Notes: generated by a model from the letters alone, not told the origin. DNA of 39,016 bases from an uncultured Gammaproteobacteria bacterium (GCA_937921935.1 CAKZWQ010000047.1:1-39016); one strand, 5' to 3'. Counted from the stretch's first letter, positions 24,761 to 33,051 are shown. Numbers and translations are program-made.

Positions 24761-25342
24761 TCAGCTATGCCCTGACTCAGACCAGGGGAAGCGCTCGGTA
24801 ATCTGCATCATGGGGAGGCCGCCCGCGAAGATGCGATAACTGCGCGTCAAAAATGCCGGGGGCCCATAGATCTGCACCTGGGGTGGCAATTCTCGCGCCG
24901 GCTCGCTGCCGAACCACAAGGCTTCCCGGCGGGTCTCCAGGGCGCTGTCCAGGATAATCTTGCCCAGTCCGCCTGGCTCGGCCTCTAGCCCTTCGCGCAT
25001 CCCGTGGGCCAATCGCGAAGTCACAATGACCGACTCGGCAAAGGCATACAGCCGATTGGACTCTGCGCCCACCAGGATCGAGCGTCGGCGCAAGGCGGCT
25101 TCTGCTTCATTGCAGGCAAGCCAGGGTGCCGAAACGCCGGCCGTGCATGCCTGCTGGTCTATCAGTTCCACCCGCACAGGCTCGGCCTGGTATGACTCCA
25201 GAAATTGCGTCACGGTGCCGTCAATAGTGAGCAGCGCGCGCAACAGCGGACTAAGCCCGCCCGGGTCCACATCCGTCAGCCCCGTCGGGCGCGAGTCCAT
25301 AGCAACAAAGACCCGGGCGGTGGGATCAAAGGCCGCTGCCAT
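24761..25342 (-). CDS. Chorismate-lyase-like protein
   Basis: The sequence LSPLLRALLTIDGTVTQFLESYQ, then a basic RRRSILVG, then AESVIV, and LGKIILDSALETRREALWFG follows the chorismate pyruvate-lyase / UbiC-like (DUF98) pattern, in which the enzyme releases 4-hydroxybenzoate from chorismate. Similarity is judged by eye and the specific activity is uncertain; some members bind other aromatic acids. The start is uncertain: ATG 25342 gives 193 residues, ATG 25300 is closer to the conserved core, and the frame is open up to a TTG at 25444. It lies 94 bases upstream of the PQQ dehydrogenase gene on the same strand, and diverges from the tandem hydrolase gene. Confidence 0.7.
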   Translation of the reverse strand: MAAAFDPTARVFVAMDSRPTGLTDVDPGGLSPLLRALLTIDGTVTQFLESYQAEPVRVELIDQQACTAGVSAPWLACNEAEAALRRRSILVGAESNRLYAFAESVIVTSRLAHGMREGLEAEPGGLGKIILDSALETRREALWFGSEPARELPPQVQIYGPPAFLTRSYRIFAGGLPMMQITERFPWSESGHS

Positions 25343-25469
25343 TAGCCTGGAGGCCGGTTCATTCAATGGGTGCGATCCGCGGATCAGGGGCTGCGGACTA
25401 TAACAGACGGCTTTGCTGGCCAGCCTATACTCAGACTCTGTCAACAGGTATCAGCAGGAGACGCAGGGC
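25343..25469 (+). promoter_or_regulatory. Divergent upstream region with a candidate -10 (TATACT) for the tandem hydrolase gene
   Basis: TATACT at 25426-25431 is a good -10 hexamer, but no clear -35 is seen 16-18 bases before it. It is followed by AGGAG at 25456-25460, nine bases before the GTG used as the hydrolase start. If the minus-strand chorismate-lyase-like gene starts at the TTG (25444), this region would be coding on that strand, so the two interpretations compete. Confidence 0.4.
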
Positions 25470-27155
25470 GTGGAACTGACAAGGCATATGGTGACTATTG
25501 CCAGTGGCAAGGGGGTTCGCCAGGTTCACTATCGAAGGCAGGGCCGGGGACCCGCAGTACTGATGCTGCATCAATCGCCCCAGTCCTCGCGCGAATTCGA
25601 ACCCCTCATGGCCGAATGGGCAACTGACTTTACGGTCTTAGCCCCTGATACGCCGGGCTATGGCCTGTCCGACCCGTTGGCGGATACTGAGGCCAGCATG
25701 GAAGACATCGCGCAGGCTGTCATGGACTTTGCTGATGCCATAGGCCTGCGACGATTCGGCGTGTTCGGTTACCACACGGGCGGAGGCATGGCTGTGGCGC
25801 TGGCCCATGACTTTCCCGAGCGAGTGACGACAGCGGTTGCCAATGGCCTGGTGATGCCCACGCCCGAGGAGCTTGCGGCCATTTTGGCCAACTATCTGCC
25901 GCCCTTTAAGCCCACCTGGGATGGCTCGCACCTGAGCTGGCTGTGGGCCAGGCTGCGTGAGCAGACCATCTTTTTCCCCTGGCATGACCGCCGCTTGCAG
26001 GCGCGCATGAAATTCGCTGTCCCGGATGCTGACGGCCTGCAAAGAAACGTCCGGGAGTTTCTGCTCGCGGCCGAGCACTATACGGTGGCCTACCGTGCCG
26101 CCTTTGCCTACGCAGCCGGTCCCGTTCTGCCCCAGCTGCGTGTACCCACCTATATCACGGCAGCCGCCATGGACCCGCTGGCCTCGCATCTGGACCGGAT
26201 TGGCGATCGGGCTGATTGCGTCAAGATCGAAGTCTCACCCGATCCGGAAGCGGTCCTGGACGGAGCACTAAGTCAGTTGTTGGCCTGTCCGGGCGACGCG
26301 CCACCCCCCGCACCCGCCACCCAACCGGTAAGCAAGCGGCCATGGCAGGAAATTGTGGCGACCCAGACCGGCCCTTGTCGACTCGTCAGGCAGGGCGAGA
26401 AGATCGAGGTAATTAGTCTTCATGATGCCGGGGGCTCAGCCCTGACGACGCCGGGAATTATCAGCGGGCTCGGCCAGGTTGCCGCCATGGACCTGCCTGG
26501 GCACGGCGAGTCCGCACCGCGCCTGGCCTCAGATCCGCCGTCCGTGAGCCTGGCAGACTGCGCGGCGGCAGTGCTGGAAGTCTCTGCCAGCCTCGACTTG
26601 CGACCCGTGCTTGCCGGCGATGGAACCGGCGCACTCGTCGCACTGATGGCTGCGGCGCAGGCCCCCAAGCAGTTCCGCGCGGTGGTACTGACCAACTACC
26701 CGGCCATCGACGAAGCTATGGCCAGTGAATGGCGTGCGCAGGGAGCACCCAGCCTGAATGCAGACTGGCACGGCGGCCACCTGAGTCGGGCCTGGCACAT
26801 GGTGCGGGACGGTCGGCTGTTCTTTCCCTGGTTTCGACGCCACCCGGACGGCATTATCTGGACCGAAGCCGATCTGGATCCAGCGGCTGTACAGCTGGTA
26901 GTCAGGGAGCACCTGACGGCAGACGGCGCCTGGCAAAAACTCCGGCTCGAGCAACTGGATTGCGATCCGGTCCGCCTGTTGGCGGCATGCCCGGTACCCG
27001 TGGTGCTGGCTGCCGATCGCAGCCACCCGCTGCATGATCCGATAAAAAGCCTTGCCGACCACGCGCTCCAAGGCGAATTCGTATCCCTGGACTCGAGGGA
27101 AGCGGCGACAGCGAAGGCATTTCAGGAGGCCGTGGCCGCCGCAGGGTCAAGTTGA
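25470..27155 (+). CDS. Tandem alpha/beta-hydrolase-fold protein with both nucleophile serines replaced
   Basis: The 561-residue protein (GTG start, AGGAG nine bases upstream) holds two alpha/beta-hydrolase folds. In the N-half, LHQSPQSSREFEPL, APDTPGYGLSDP and the elbow GYHTGG put His102 where Ser, Asp or Cys normally acts. In the C-half, AMDLPGHGESAP and the elbow GDGTGA put Gly385 there. The cap segments are related: GSHLSWLW...FFPWHDRR (about 152-175) and GGHLSRAW...FFPWFRRH (435-458), so the protein looks like an internal duplication that has diverged. Acid/His candidates remain, but no classical Ser triad is seen. It may be a non-hydrolytic lyase or binding protein, or use an atypical nucleophile. 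The function is unknown. Confidence 0.85.
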   Translation: MELTRHMVTIASGKGVRQVHYRRQGRGPAVLMLHQSPQSSREFEPLMAEWATDFTVLAPDTPGYGLSDPLADTEASMEDIAQAVMDFADAIGLRRFGVFGYHTGGGMAVALAHDFPERVTTAVANGLVMPTPEELAAILANYLPPFKPTWDGSHLSWLWARLREQTIFFPWHDRRLQARMKFAVPDADGLQRNVREFLLAAEHYTVAYRAAFAYAAGPVLPQLRVPTYITAAAMDPLASHLDRIGDRADCVKIEVSPDPEAVLDGALSQLLACPGDAPPPAPATQPVSKRPWQEIVATQTGPCRLVRQGEKIEVISLHDAGGSALTTPGIISGLGQVAAMDLPGHGESAPRLASDPPSVSLADCAAAVLEVSASLDLRPVLAGDGTGALVALMAAAQAPKQFRAVVLTNYPAIDEAMASEWRAQGAPSLNADWHGGHLSRAWHMVRDGRLFFPWFRRHPDGIIWTEADLDPAAVQLVVREHLTADGAWQKLRLEQLDCDPVRLLAACPVPVVLAADRSHPLHDPIKSLADHALQGEFVSLDSREAATAKAFQEAVAAAGSS

Positions 27156-27179
27156 CCTGCCTGCGGTCCACCGTATACT
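27152..27179 (+). promoter_or_regulatory. Candidate sigma-70 promoter for the small ORF and outer-membrane barrel gene
   Basis: TTGACC (27152-27157) and TATACT (27174-27179) are separated by 16 bases, each matching the consensus at five of six positions. The -35 overlaps the stop codon of the tandem hydrolase gene. Transcription would start near 27186, ahead of the small frame at 27208 and the barrel gene at 27354. Confidence 0.65.
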
Positions 27180-27207
27180 GGCTAACGATCTGGGGAGAAT
27201 CAGCCCA

Positions 27208-27351
27208 ATGCGTAAAGACCAGCGTGGGTCTCCAGAAAACACCATCAGCCGGGGGGGCTCAGTGATCAAGCAACTGCTGACAGCTGAATTGCAGCCTGAC
27301 CGGAATAAAGCCGGCATTTCGGCCATTTCGATCCTTGAGGGAGGCTCTTAA
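27208..27351 (+). CDS. Possible 47-residue leader ORF before the outer-membrane barrel gene
   Basis: An ATG at 27208 is preceded by GGGGAG about ten bases upstream and gives MRKDQRGSPENTISRG... ending two bases before the barrel ATG (TAA then TAATG). It is basic, without signal peptide or recognisable domain. It fills the space between the promoter and the barrel gene and could be a translated leader that couples to it, or the stretch may simply be an untranslated leader. Support is limited to the ribosome-binding site and spacing. Confidence 0.35.
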   Translation: MRKDQRGSPENTISRGGSVIKQLLTAELQPDRNKAGISAISILEGGS

Positions 27352-27353
27352 TA

Positions 27354-27926
27354 ATGAAACGTATCCTGTTTGCTGCCCTGCTACTGGCAGCCTCCGGCGC
27401 ACAAGCGCAAGGGCTGTTCGAGGCAGATGACGCGACGAAATGGCGCGTGGGCGGCGGTGCCGCATTCGGCGACTTTGAAGATGACGACGGCATCATCGAT
27501 GACAGTCAAGTCGGCTTCGCGCTGTTCAGCCAGTACCAGTTTAACAAGTGGTTCGGTGTCGAAGGCGGCTACCTGAACACAGGTGACTTCGAGGGCGATA
27601 TAGGCACGGGCGCGAGCCGGCAGAAAGTTGAGCTGTCCTACAAGGGCTTCAACATCGCAGCAGTTGGCTATGCCCCCTTGGGCGGCGATGATATTTCGCT
27701 GTTTGGTAAAATCGGCTTCTTTGACTTTGATACAGATCTGTCCCAGGACGGCGGGATCACCGATAGTGGTCACCAGGATGGCGCTATGGCCGGCGCAGGC
27801 GCGGTCATCAACATTGCTGAAAACTTCGGCATTCGTGCCGAGGCTCAGATCTTTGATGTAGATGACGCGGATTTCTGGACGGCAATTATTGGCATCGAGT
27901 ACCAGTTCGGGCGTAAAGACAAGTAA
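27354..27926 (+). CDS. Small outer-membrane beta-barrel protein
   Basis: The 190-residue protein has a Sec signal peptide (KRILFAALLLAASGAQA, cleaved before QGLFE) and alternating aromatic/hydrophobic strands with glycine-rich turns typical of an eight-stranded OmpA/opacity-type barrel: WRVGGGAAFGDFEDD, FGVEGGYLNTGDF, ISLFGKIGFFDFDTD, FGIRAEAQIFDVDD. The final strand ends IGIEYQFGRKDK. GAGGGAGGC lies just upstream as a ribosome-binding site. It is followed by a strong intrinsic terminator. The specific role is unknown. Confidence 0.87.
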   Translation: MKRILFAALLLAASGAQAQGLFEADDATKWRVGGGAAFGDFEDDDGIIDDSQVGFALFSQYQFNKWFGVEGGYLNTGDFEGDIGTGASRQKVELSYKGFNIAAVGYAPLGGDDISLFGKIGFFDFDTDLSQDGGITDSGHQDGAMAGAGAVINIAENFGIRAEAQIFDVDDADFWTAIIGIEYQFGRKDK

Positions 27927-27943
27927 CCCGATAGCAGTCTGCA

Positions 27944-27978
27944 AACCGGGCGCAGCGGTCACGCTCGCCCGGTTTTTT
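27944..27978 (+). terminator. Intrinsic terminator after the barrel gene
   Basis: AACCGGGCG (27944-27952) pairs with CGCCCGGTT (27966-27974), extended inward by AGCG/CGCT with one bulged C and a four-base loop, and followed by T residues to 27978. The stem and U tract are textbook for rho-independent termination on the plus strand. Confidence 0.93.
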
Positions 27979-28367
27979 ATTGCCTGGTTGATCGCCCCCG
28001 GTCCGAGGCCTAAGGCCCGGACCGTCGCCGAAGTGCGGCATTTTCCTGAGTTCAACCTGCCATTGAAAACCGCGAGTACGGCCATCTTGATTGGCTCAGC
28101 AAGCTGCAGGACGGCCCGGTTCTAGCCCTGCCATTTACTGGTCCGGGGAGAACCGGCCGGCGACTGGCCGCTGGCCTGTCTCCTGGCTTGAGAGCCCGCC
28201 TGGCCTCGCGGGCAAACGATGCACCTATCGAAGGGCCAGGTCTCAAGGCAGCCTGCAGCAGCCGCCGAGTTTCGCTACACTCCCGGGCCTTGAGCCGGCA
28301 TGGGGATGCTGGTCAGGCCCCACCAGGATGGCGGTCTCAGGCCCCTCATAAACAATAAGGAAACAAC
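27979..28367. other. Intergenic stretch before the cytoplasmic DUF1838 gene, with one hairpin
   Basis: About 390 bp with no supported gene. It contains a hairpin at 28000-28023 (GGTCCG and GGCC pairing with GGCC and CGGACC, bulged A, TAA loop) without a U tract, so it is not a terminator by itself. TACACT at 28276-28281 could be a weak -10 for the downstream gene. AAGGAA, six bases before the ATG at 28368, is the ribosome-binding site. Confidence 0.5.
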
Positions 28368-29252
28368 ATGAGCACGAAGTTTGAAACGACCATCGATTTT
28401 CAGAATCCCATCTGGAATCGGGATACCTGGGCCCGTATTCAGGGCGACCTGAATCCGGAAAACGAGCGCATTGGTTACGCCGCCGGCGAAGTGCACTCCG
28501 TCGTCGACGGCGAAGCCATCAAGCCCCTGTGCGGTTTTGAAACCTTCCTGGCGACGCGACTGATCCCCCAGGAAGACGGCTCCATTCGGCGCCTGAACAA
28601 GGAAGTCATTTTTTACACCGACCTGAACCGGGACCCGTCCAAGCGTCGCATGATCGACAGCTGGACCAATCCCTGGACCGGCGAAGAGGTCAAGGTCGTG
28701 CATGTGGCCAATGATCCCTTCAACTACACCATCAGCGAGTGGCTGATCCTGGCGCCGGAAGATTTCCCGAAAGACGGTTCGGCTCCGGAACCTCGCAAGA
28801 TCCCGCTGTTGTTTCCCTGGAAGCAGGTCGGCGACAAGCTGGTGCTGGAAACCGACATGCACCTGAACTATCCCAATGCCCTGCAGCCGGACAAGTGGCC
28901 GCGGGAGTCATCGGGCAAGATGGCCCGCGTTTCGGAAATCTTCCGCTACTGGGTTGACATCAAAGACGCAGAAGATCCTTCCCTCACCGCCGTACCCTAC
29001 GTCGGCACCTGGACGCGCATCACGCCCTGGCTGCCCTGGATGCTGATGGGCCAGGCACAGGGCCACTGCATGTACGTGGGCCTGATGACGGGCTCCAATT
29101 CCTGGGACATCGTGCCCCAGCATGTCAGGGACTTCGCCCAGGAGCGCTATCCGCACATGCTGTCCGCCCCGACGGAAGATTACGGACCGAGCATTTCCAG
29201 CCTCGAGTACTACGCCAAAGAGCAGACGCCGGCTCCGCCCAAGGCAGACTGA
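28368..29252 (+). CDS. DUF1838 family protein, cytoplasmic form
   Basis: The 294-residue protein has no signal peptide. It shares the DUF1838 pattern with the exported protein at 21860-22702: SWTNPWTGEEVKV, YVGTWTRITPWLPWMLMGQ, GHCMYVGLMTGSNSWD and the near-terminal FAQERYPHML. The Trp-rich, proline-rich motifs suggest a ligand-binding pocket, but I know of no assigned reaction. It begins a plus-strand run with a quinone-reductase-like protein, a flavin reductase and an LLM oxidoreductase, implying a redox pathway. Confidence 0.87.
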   Translation: MSTKFETTIDFQNPIWNRDTWARIQGDLNPENERIGYAAGEVHSVVDGEAIKPLCGFETFLATRLIPQEDGSIRRLNKEVIFYTDLNRDPSKRRMIDSWTNPWTGEEVKVVHVANDPFNYTISEWLILAPEDFPKDGSAPEPRKIPLLFPWKQVGDKLVLETDMHLNYPNALQPDKWPRESSGKMARVSEIFRYWVDIKDAEDPSLTAVPYVGTWTRITPWLPWMLMGQAQGHCMYVGLMTGSNSWDIVPQHVRDFAQERYPHMLSAPTEDYGPSISSLEYYAKEQTPAPPKAD

Positions 29253-29286
29253 GTCTGCCTGAGCCAATGACTGCGCGACGGGTGGC

Positions 29287-30042
29287 GTGAACGTCTTCCT
29301 GGTGTTCGCCCACCCCGAGCGCGCGTCTTTTGTCGGCGCGCTGCGGGATGTGGCCGAGAAAACGCTGCGTGAAGCCGGCCATCAGGTCGTCGTATCGGAC
29401 CTGTATGCGGAAGGCTTCGGCACGGCGACGGGGGCCGCGGATTTCACTGCCCGTGAGAACCCGGACTACCTCAACGTCGGCGCCGAGCAGGCCCATGCCG
29501 CCGAACATGATGGGTTCGCACCGCTAATAAAAAGGGACATGGATCGGCTGGCCGACGCTGACCTGGTCATCCTGCTGTTTCCCATGTGGTGGTTTTCGGT
29601 GCCCGGCATTCTCAAGGCCTGGATCGACAGCGTGCTCGCTTACGGCGTGGCCTATGATTTCGAACGCACCTGGAACCGCGGCGTCTATCGCGGCAAACGG
29701 GCCATGCTGGCTTTCACCACGGGCGCGCCCTCTGCGGTCTTCGAACCGGATGGCCGCAGCGGCGACCTGGAGCGAGTGCTCTGGCCCCTGCATGGTGGTG
29801 TCCTGGCCCTGTGCGGCTTTGAAGTCCTGGCGCCCCACACGGCCTGGGCAGTCCCCTGGATCGGCCACGAGGGGCGGCAACAGGCCCTGGATGACTGGGC
29901 CGATCGGCTGCGCGGACTCGAGTCGGAACAGCCGCTGTTCTTTCATCGTCTGGAGGACTTTGGCGAAGATCGGCGCCTGAAAACTGAGGTGGAACCGGGC
30001 ACACCGGCGCAGCATCGAAGCCCCCGCAAACATCTGCCCTAG
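29287..30042 (+). CDS. NAD(P)H quinone oxidoreductase-like flavodoxin-fold protein
   Basis: The 251-residue protein starts with GTG and has the flavodoxin_2 pattern of NQO1/KefF/MdaB proteins: VFLVFAHPERASFVGAL, DLYAEGF, DADLVILLFPMWWFSVPGILKAWIDSVL (substrate and flavin loop), and GKRAMLAFTTGAP. It is expected to bind FAD or FMN and reduce quinones by two electrons. The last 45 residues, after the fold, are charged and appear disordered. It lies 34 bases after the DUF1838 gene. Confidence 0.9.
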   Translation: MNVFLVFAHPERASFVGALRDVAEKTLREAGHQVVVSDLYAEGFGTATGAADFTARENPDYLNVGAEQAHAAEHDGFAPLIKRDMDRLADADLVILLFPMWWFSVPGILKAWIDSVLAYGVAYDFERTWNRGVYRGKRAMLAFTTGAPSAVFEPDGRSGDLERVLWPLHGGVLALCGFEVLAPHTAWAVPWIGHEGRQQALDDWADRLRGLESEQPLFFHRLEDFGEDRRLKTEVEPGTPAQHRSPRKHLP

Positions 30043-30133
30043 AACCGCGCGCCACGCCGCGGGCATCTGGACATTCGAAGGCGGCAGCAACGCCGCGCCA
30101 TGCTAGCTTGAATAAAACGCTAGGAGAGAACCC

Positions 30134-30964
30134 ATGAAAAAGGAAGTGAAAATCCGGCCTTTCTGGTACTCGGACATGTGGCTGTTCCCGAAACTCATCA
30201 CCATTATCACGACCCTGGACAAACAGGGCCGCATTAATGCGGCGCCCTATTCTCACATCATGCAATACGATGTCATGGCGAAACGCCCGCGAATGATTGT
30301 GGGCTTCCGACAGGACTCACACACCTTCGTTAATATCTGCGATACCGGCGAGTTTGTTGTGAACTGTCCCTCGGCTGATCACCTGGATGACATGATGGAC
30401 ACAGCACGCTTTTATCCGGAGGGAGTCAACGAACTGGAGCACACCAGCCTCACAACTGTTCCATCCCTGCATGTCAAGCCGCCGACCATCGCGGAGTGCC
30501 CGCAAATTGCCGAGTGCACCGTCGACGAGATTATTCGCCTGGAAAAAAGCAGCGGCATTGTTATCGCCAACATCAAAGCCCTGGTATTTGATGAAGAACT
30601 TCTGGAAATGCCCAGGGAACAAAGAATTCACGCCATGAACCTGCCTATCGGTCTGGGCGACGAAAGCCGTCGAGACTACTTTCATGCCGTGGACTACAAA
30701 GTCACCAAACACGAATTGGGCGAGCCACCCGATGCCTTCAAAGGAGGCGAGGTTCAGCTGGGTATGACCTGGGATGACGATGCCCTGCAATCCCTGATGA
30801 CCATACCGCCGGGCGTGCGCAAGATGGTGACGGAACAGACAGAGAAACACGCGCGCGAAAAAGGCGACAACAAGGTGACCCTGGTCAGCATGCAGGAACT
30901 GGCCGAGGAAGCCGGCATGAGCGATGAGTTTTTTGATCGCTTCCGCACCAAGAAGACCGGCTAG
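30134..30964 (+). CDS. Flavin-reductase-like split-barrel protein with C-terminal extension
   Basis: The 276-residue protein has the FMN-binding split barrel of the flavin reductase (FlaRed) family in residues 10-190: ITIITTLDKQGRINAAPYSH, PRMIVGFRQDSHTFVNI, EFVVNCPS, and SSGIVIANIKALVFDEELL. A helical, charged C-terminal extension of about 70 residues (EQTEKHAREKGDNKV) is longer than usual. It may reduce free flavin for the nearby oxygenases or act as a flavoenzyme itself. The ribosome-binding site is AGGAGAG, seven bases before the ATG. It is 11 bases ahead of the LLM gene. Confidence 0.87.
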   Translation: MKKEVKIRPFWYSDMWLFPKLITIITTLDKQGRINAAPYSHIMQYDVMAKRPRMIVGFRQDSHTFVNICDTGEFVVNCPSADHLDDMMDTARFYPEGVNELEHTSLTTVPSLHVKPPTIAECPQIAECTVDEIIRLEKSSGIVIANIKALVFDEELLEMPREQRIHAMNLPIGLGDESRRDYFHAVDYKVTKHELGEPPDAFKGGEVQLGMTWDDDALQSLMTIPPGVRKMVTEQTEKHAREKGDNKVTLVSMQELAEEAGMSDEFFDRFRTKKTG

Positions 30965-30975
30965 CCGGAAGCGCG

Positions 30976-31998
30976 GTGCGCATACACTTCATCCTGGAGC
31001 CCGCATCCGCCGAGGAATTCCTGGCCCTGGGGCAACTGGCTGAGGAACTGGGCTTCGACGCGCTGTGGACGGCGAATCATGCATCCGCGCGCGACCCCTT
31101 CATGAGCTTTTCCGTGCTGGCGCGAGAAAGTTCACGCATTCGGGTCGGGCCGGTGGCGGTCAGCCCCTTCGAACTGCATCCCCTGAAGATGGCTAACCAG
31201 CTGCTGACCCTGAATGAGTTCGCCGGGGGCCGCGCCAATATCGTGGTTGGCGGCGGCGGCGGCACGCTGATCGCCATGGCGCTCAAATCCGGGCGTTACG
31301 TGATGCATCCGCGGATGGTGCGCGGGGTCAGCGAATGCATCGACTTCCTGCGCGCCGCTGGCACGGGTCAGCCCGTTGACTATGCCGGGGAGGTCTTCAG
31401 TGTCAGTGGCTACCACGCAGCCTGGGCCGAGACCACGCCGCCCCGCATCTATGTTGGCGCCACCAAACCGCAAATGCTGCGCCTGGCAGCTCGCCAGGCC
31501 GATGGTGTGATGTTCAGTGACCTGACGGAAGGTCGGCTGGCGGAAACCTTCAACATTCTCAACACGGCCCTGGCCAGCCACGGGCGGAGCGACGGGTTTC
31601 GAGTAAACAACCTCTATGCCTGGCATGTCAAAAAGGATCGAGCAACTGCAGCAGCCGAAGCCCGGCGAAAACTCTGGGTGCGCGGGATGGTTGAACGCTG
31701 GTACATCGAGCCTTTCCTGGAAGCGGCGGAAGTCGACCTGGTCGAAAACAACATGGGCGGTATCATCCAGGCTTACCGCACCAATTCGCCGGATATCGAT
31801 GATCTGCCGGCCGCACTGGTCGACAAGCTAGTGGATGAACTCACTTTCTGCGGCAGCCATGCCCAGGTGGACCAGCTTGCTGAGCGCATGCGCGTGTTCG
31901 CCGCCGCCGGCGTCACGGAAATGGGCCTGCGCCTTTACGATGACCCGGCCGCATCCATTCGCCTGATTGCCGAAGCCATCGGACCGGAGCTCAACTAA
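30976..31998 (+). CDS. LLM-class oxidoreductase (paralogue of 18102-19118)
   Basis: The 340-residue protein starts at GTG and aligns along its length with the LLM protein at 18102-19118: LGQLAEELGFDALWTAN, IRVGPVAVSPFELHPLKMAN, GGRANIVVGGGGGTL, PPRIYVGATKPQMLRLAARQADG, and MGLRLYDDPAASIRLIAE. It should have a TIM barrel binding F420 or FMN. Placed next to a flavin reductase, it could be an FMN-dependent oxygenase or, given the F420 operon, an F420-dependent reductase; sequence does not decide. Confidence 0.88.
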   Translation: MRIHFILEPASAEEFLALGQLAEELGFDALWTANHASARDPFMSFSVLARESSRIRVGPVAVSPFELHPLKMANQLLTLNEFAGGRANIVVGGGGGTLIAMALKSGRYVMHPRMVRGVSECIDFLRAAGTGQPVDYAGEVFSVSGYHAAWAETTPPRIYVGATKPQMLRLAARQADGVMFSDLTEGRLAETFNILNTALASHGRSDGFRVNNLYAWHVKKDRATAAAEARRKLWVRGMVERWYIEPFLEAAEVDLVENNMGGIIQAYRTNSPDIDDLPAALVDKLVDELTFCGSHAQVDQLAERMRVFAAAGVTEMGLRLYDDPAASIRLIAEAIGPELN

Positions 31999-32062
31999 GC
32001 CTAAGGAGCTTGGCCGAGAGTAAAGCGACCGCCAGTCGTCCCCCACCCCTGCGCGCAGGCGA

Positions 32063-32731
32063 TCAGAACCAGTCAGCAGCCAGGCTATAGCGCACGAAGA
32101 AATTTACCGAGTCATCGCCATCAAGGGCGTTCGGATCATTGGGCGTAAAAGTGATACCCGTGGACAGATCAGGGTTCCAAAAATACTGGCCGCCGACTTC
32201 CAGAGTGAAATCAGTGAAGTCTTCGTCCCTGCCACCCCCGTCCAGTTGACAATTACCGTCCGTCCAGCGTCCGTAGGCGTTAAGTTCTAACTTTTCGTTC
32301 AGGGCCAGGGAACGAATCCCCGAGCGCACACCATAACCATCACAATCCCGATCGTTACTGGCGTCAAAGTCGTCAAAGGTCTCATCAAAATAAAAGAAAT
32401 CAAACACCAGATCCGTGGTCGAATTCAGTTCCGGATGAGCGCCGAGATAAAGCTCGATACCGTCATAGTCCACGTCATCGCCATCTGCCCCGTCGAATTC
32501 TTCCACTTTCCCGCTCTTGTAATTGAGCATGAAGTGGCCAAGGCTCTGGAAGCCGATGCTACCCATCAGGCTATAGGCATACTGCTCGGTATTGTTACCG
32601 GTCGCGTCATTGTCGTCAGAGTCGAAGCGCGTGTAGCCACCTTCAATGAAGGTCCATTTAGGCTCTTGAGCCACAGCCGTCGCCGCCAGGCCGAGGCCCA
32701 GAACAAGCATGATCCAGTTCGAGTTGCGCAT
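32063..32731 (-). CDS. Outer-membrane beta-barrel protein, unknown role
   Basis: The 222-residue protein has a Sec signal (IMLVLGLGLAATAVAQ, cleaved near AVA-QE) and alternating strands with many acidic, calcium-loop-like turns (DSDDNDATGNN, DGADGDDVDYDG, DASNDRDCDG). It ends in FFVRYSLAADWF, with the terminal phenylalanine that the BAM machinery recognises. Two internal Cys (NDRDCDG, DGNCQLD) could form a disulphide. GGGGAA, seven bases before the ATG, is the ribosome-binding site. No family is named. Confidence 0.85.
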   Translation of the reverse strand: MRNSNWIMLVLGLGLAATAVAQEPKWTFIEGGYTRFDSDDNDATGNNTEQYAYSLMGSIGFQSLGHFMLNYKSGKVEEFDGADGDDVDYDGIELYLGAHPELNSTTDLVFDFFYFDETFDDFDASNDRDCDGYGVRSGIRSLALNEKLELNAYGRWTDGNCQLDGGGRDEDFTDFTLEVGGQYFWNPDLSTGITFTPNDPNALDGDDSVNFFVRYSLAADWF

Positions 32732-33051
32732 GATTCATTCCCCGGTAGTTAAAAAGTCTTAGCAATACCGCGATGGCCGGCGACCTGTCGCGCCAGGACC
32801 GTCGCGGAGTCTAAACGAAGCCGCTGGGGAGAAACAGCACCCACAACCTTTATTTGTTAAACAAAAACATGGCTTTAGCAGCGCTTTGCCCACGTCTGCG
32901 CACAGCCTGACCGGGACAGGATCACGGCGTAGAAGTCGCGTGCTGATGCGAGCGTCTGAACCGGACTCCGGGCAAAGCAGATAATCATGGTTTCACGCAA
33001 ACCGGCAAAGTGGAAGCATAGGCTACGAGCTGTTAACGAGGGGGCCTGTAA
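32732..33051. promoter_or_regulatory. Divergent intergenic region with an AT-rich inverted repeat
   Basis: About 320 bp between the minus-strand barrel gene and the plus-strand monooxygenase gene. It holds no supported gene. TTTGTT-A-AACAAA at 32853-32865 is a perfect inverted repeat in an AT-rich patch and could be an operator for one of the flanking genes. GAGGGGG at 33039-33045 serves as ribosome-binding site for the TTG start at 33052. Confidence 0.45.

Noticed and set aside
28000..28023. Strong hairpin as a second terminator
   Set aside because: No U tract follows on either strand, and a better terminator lies at 27944-27978.
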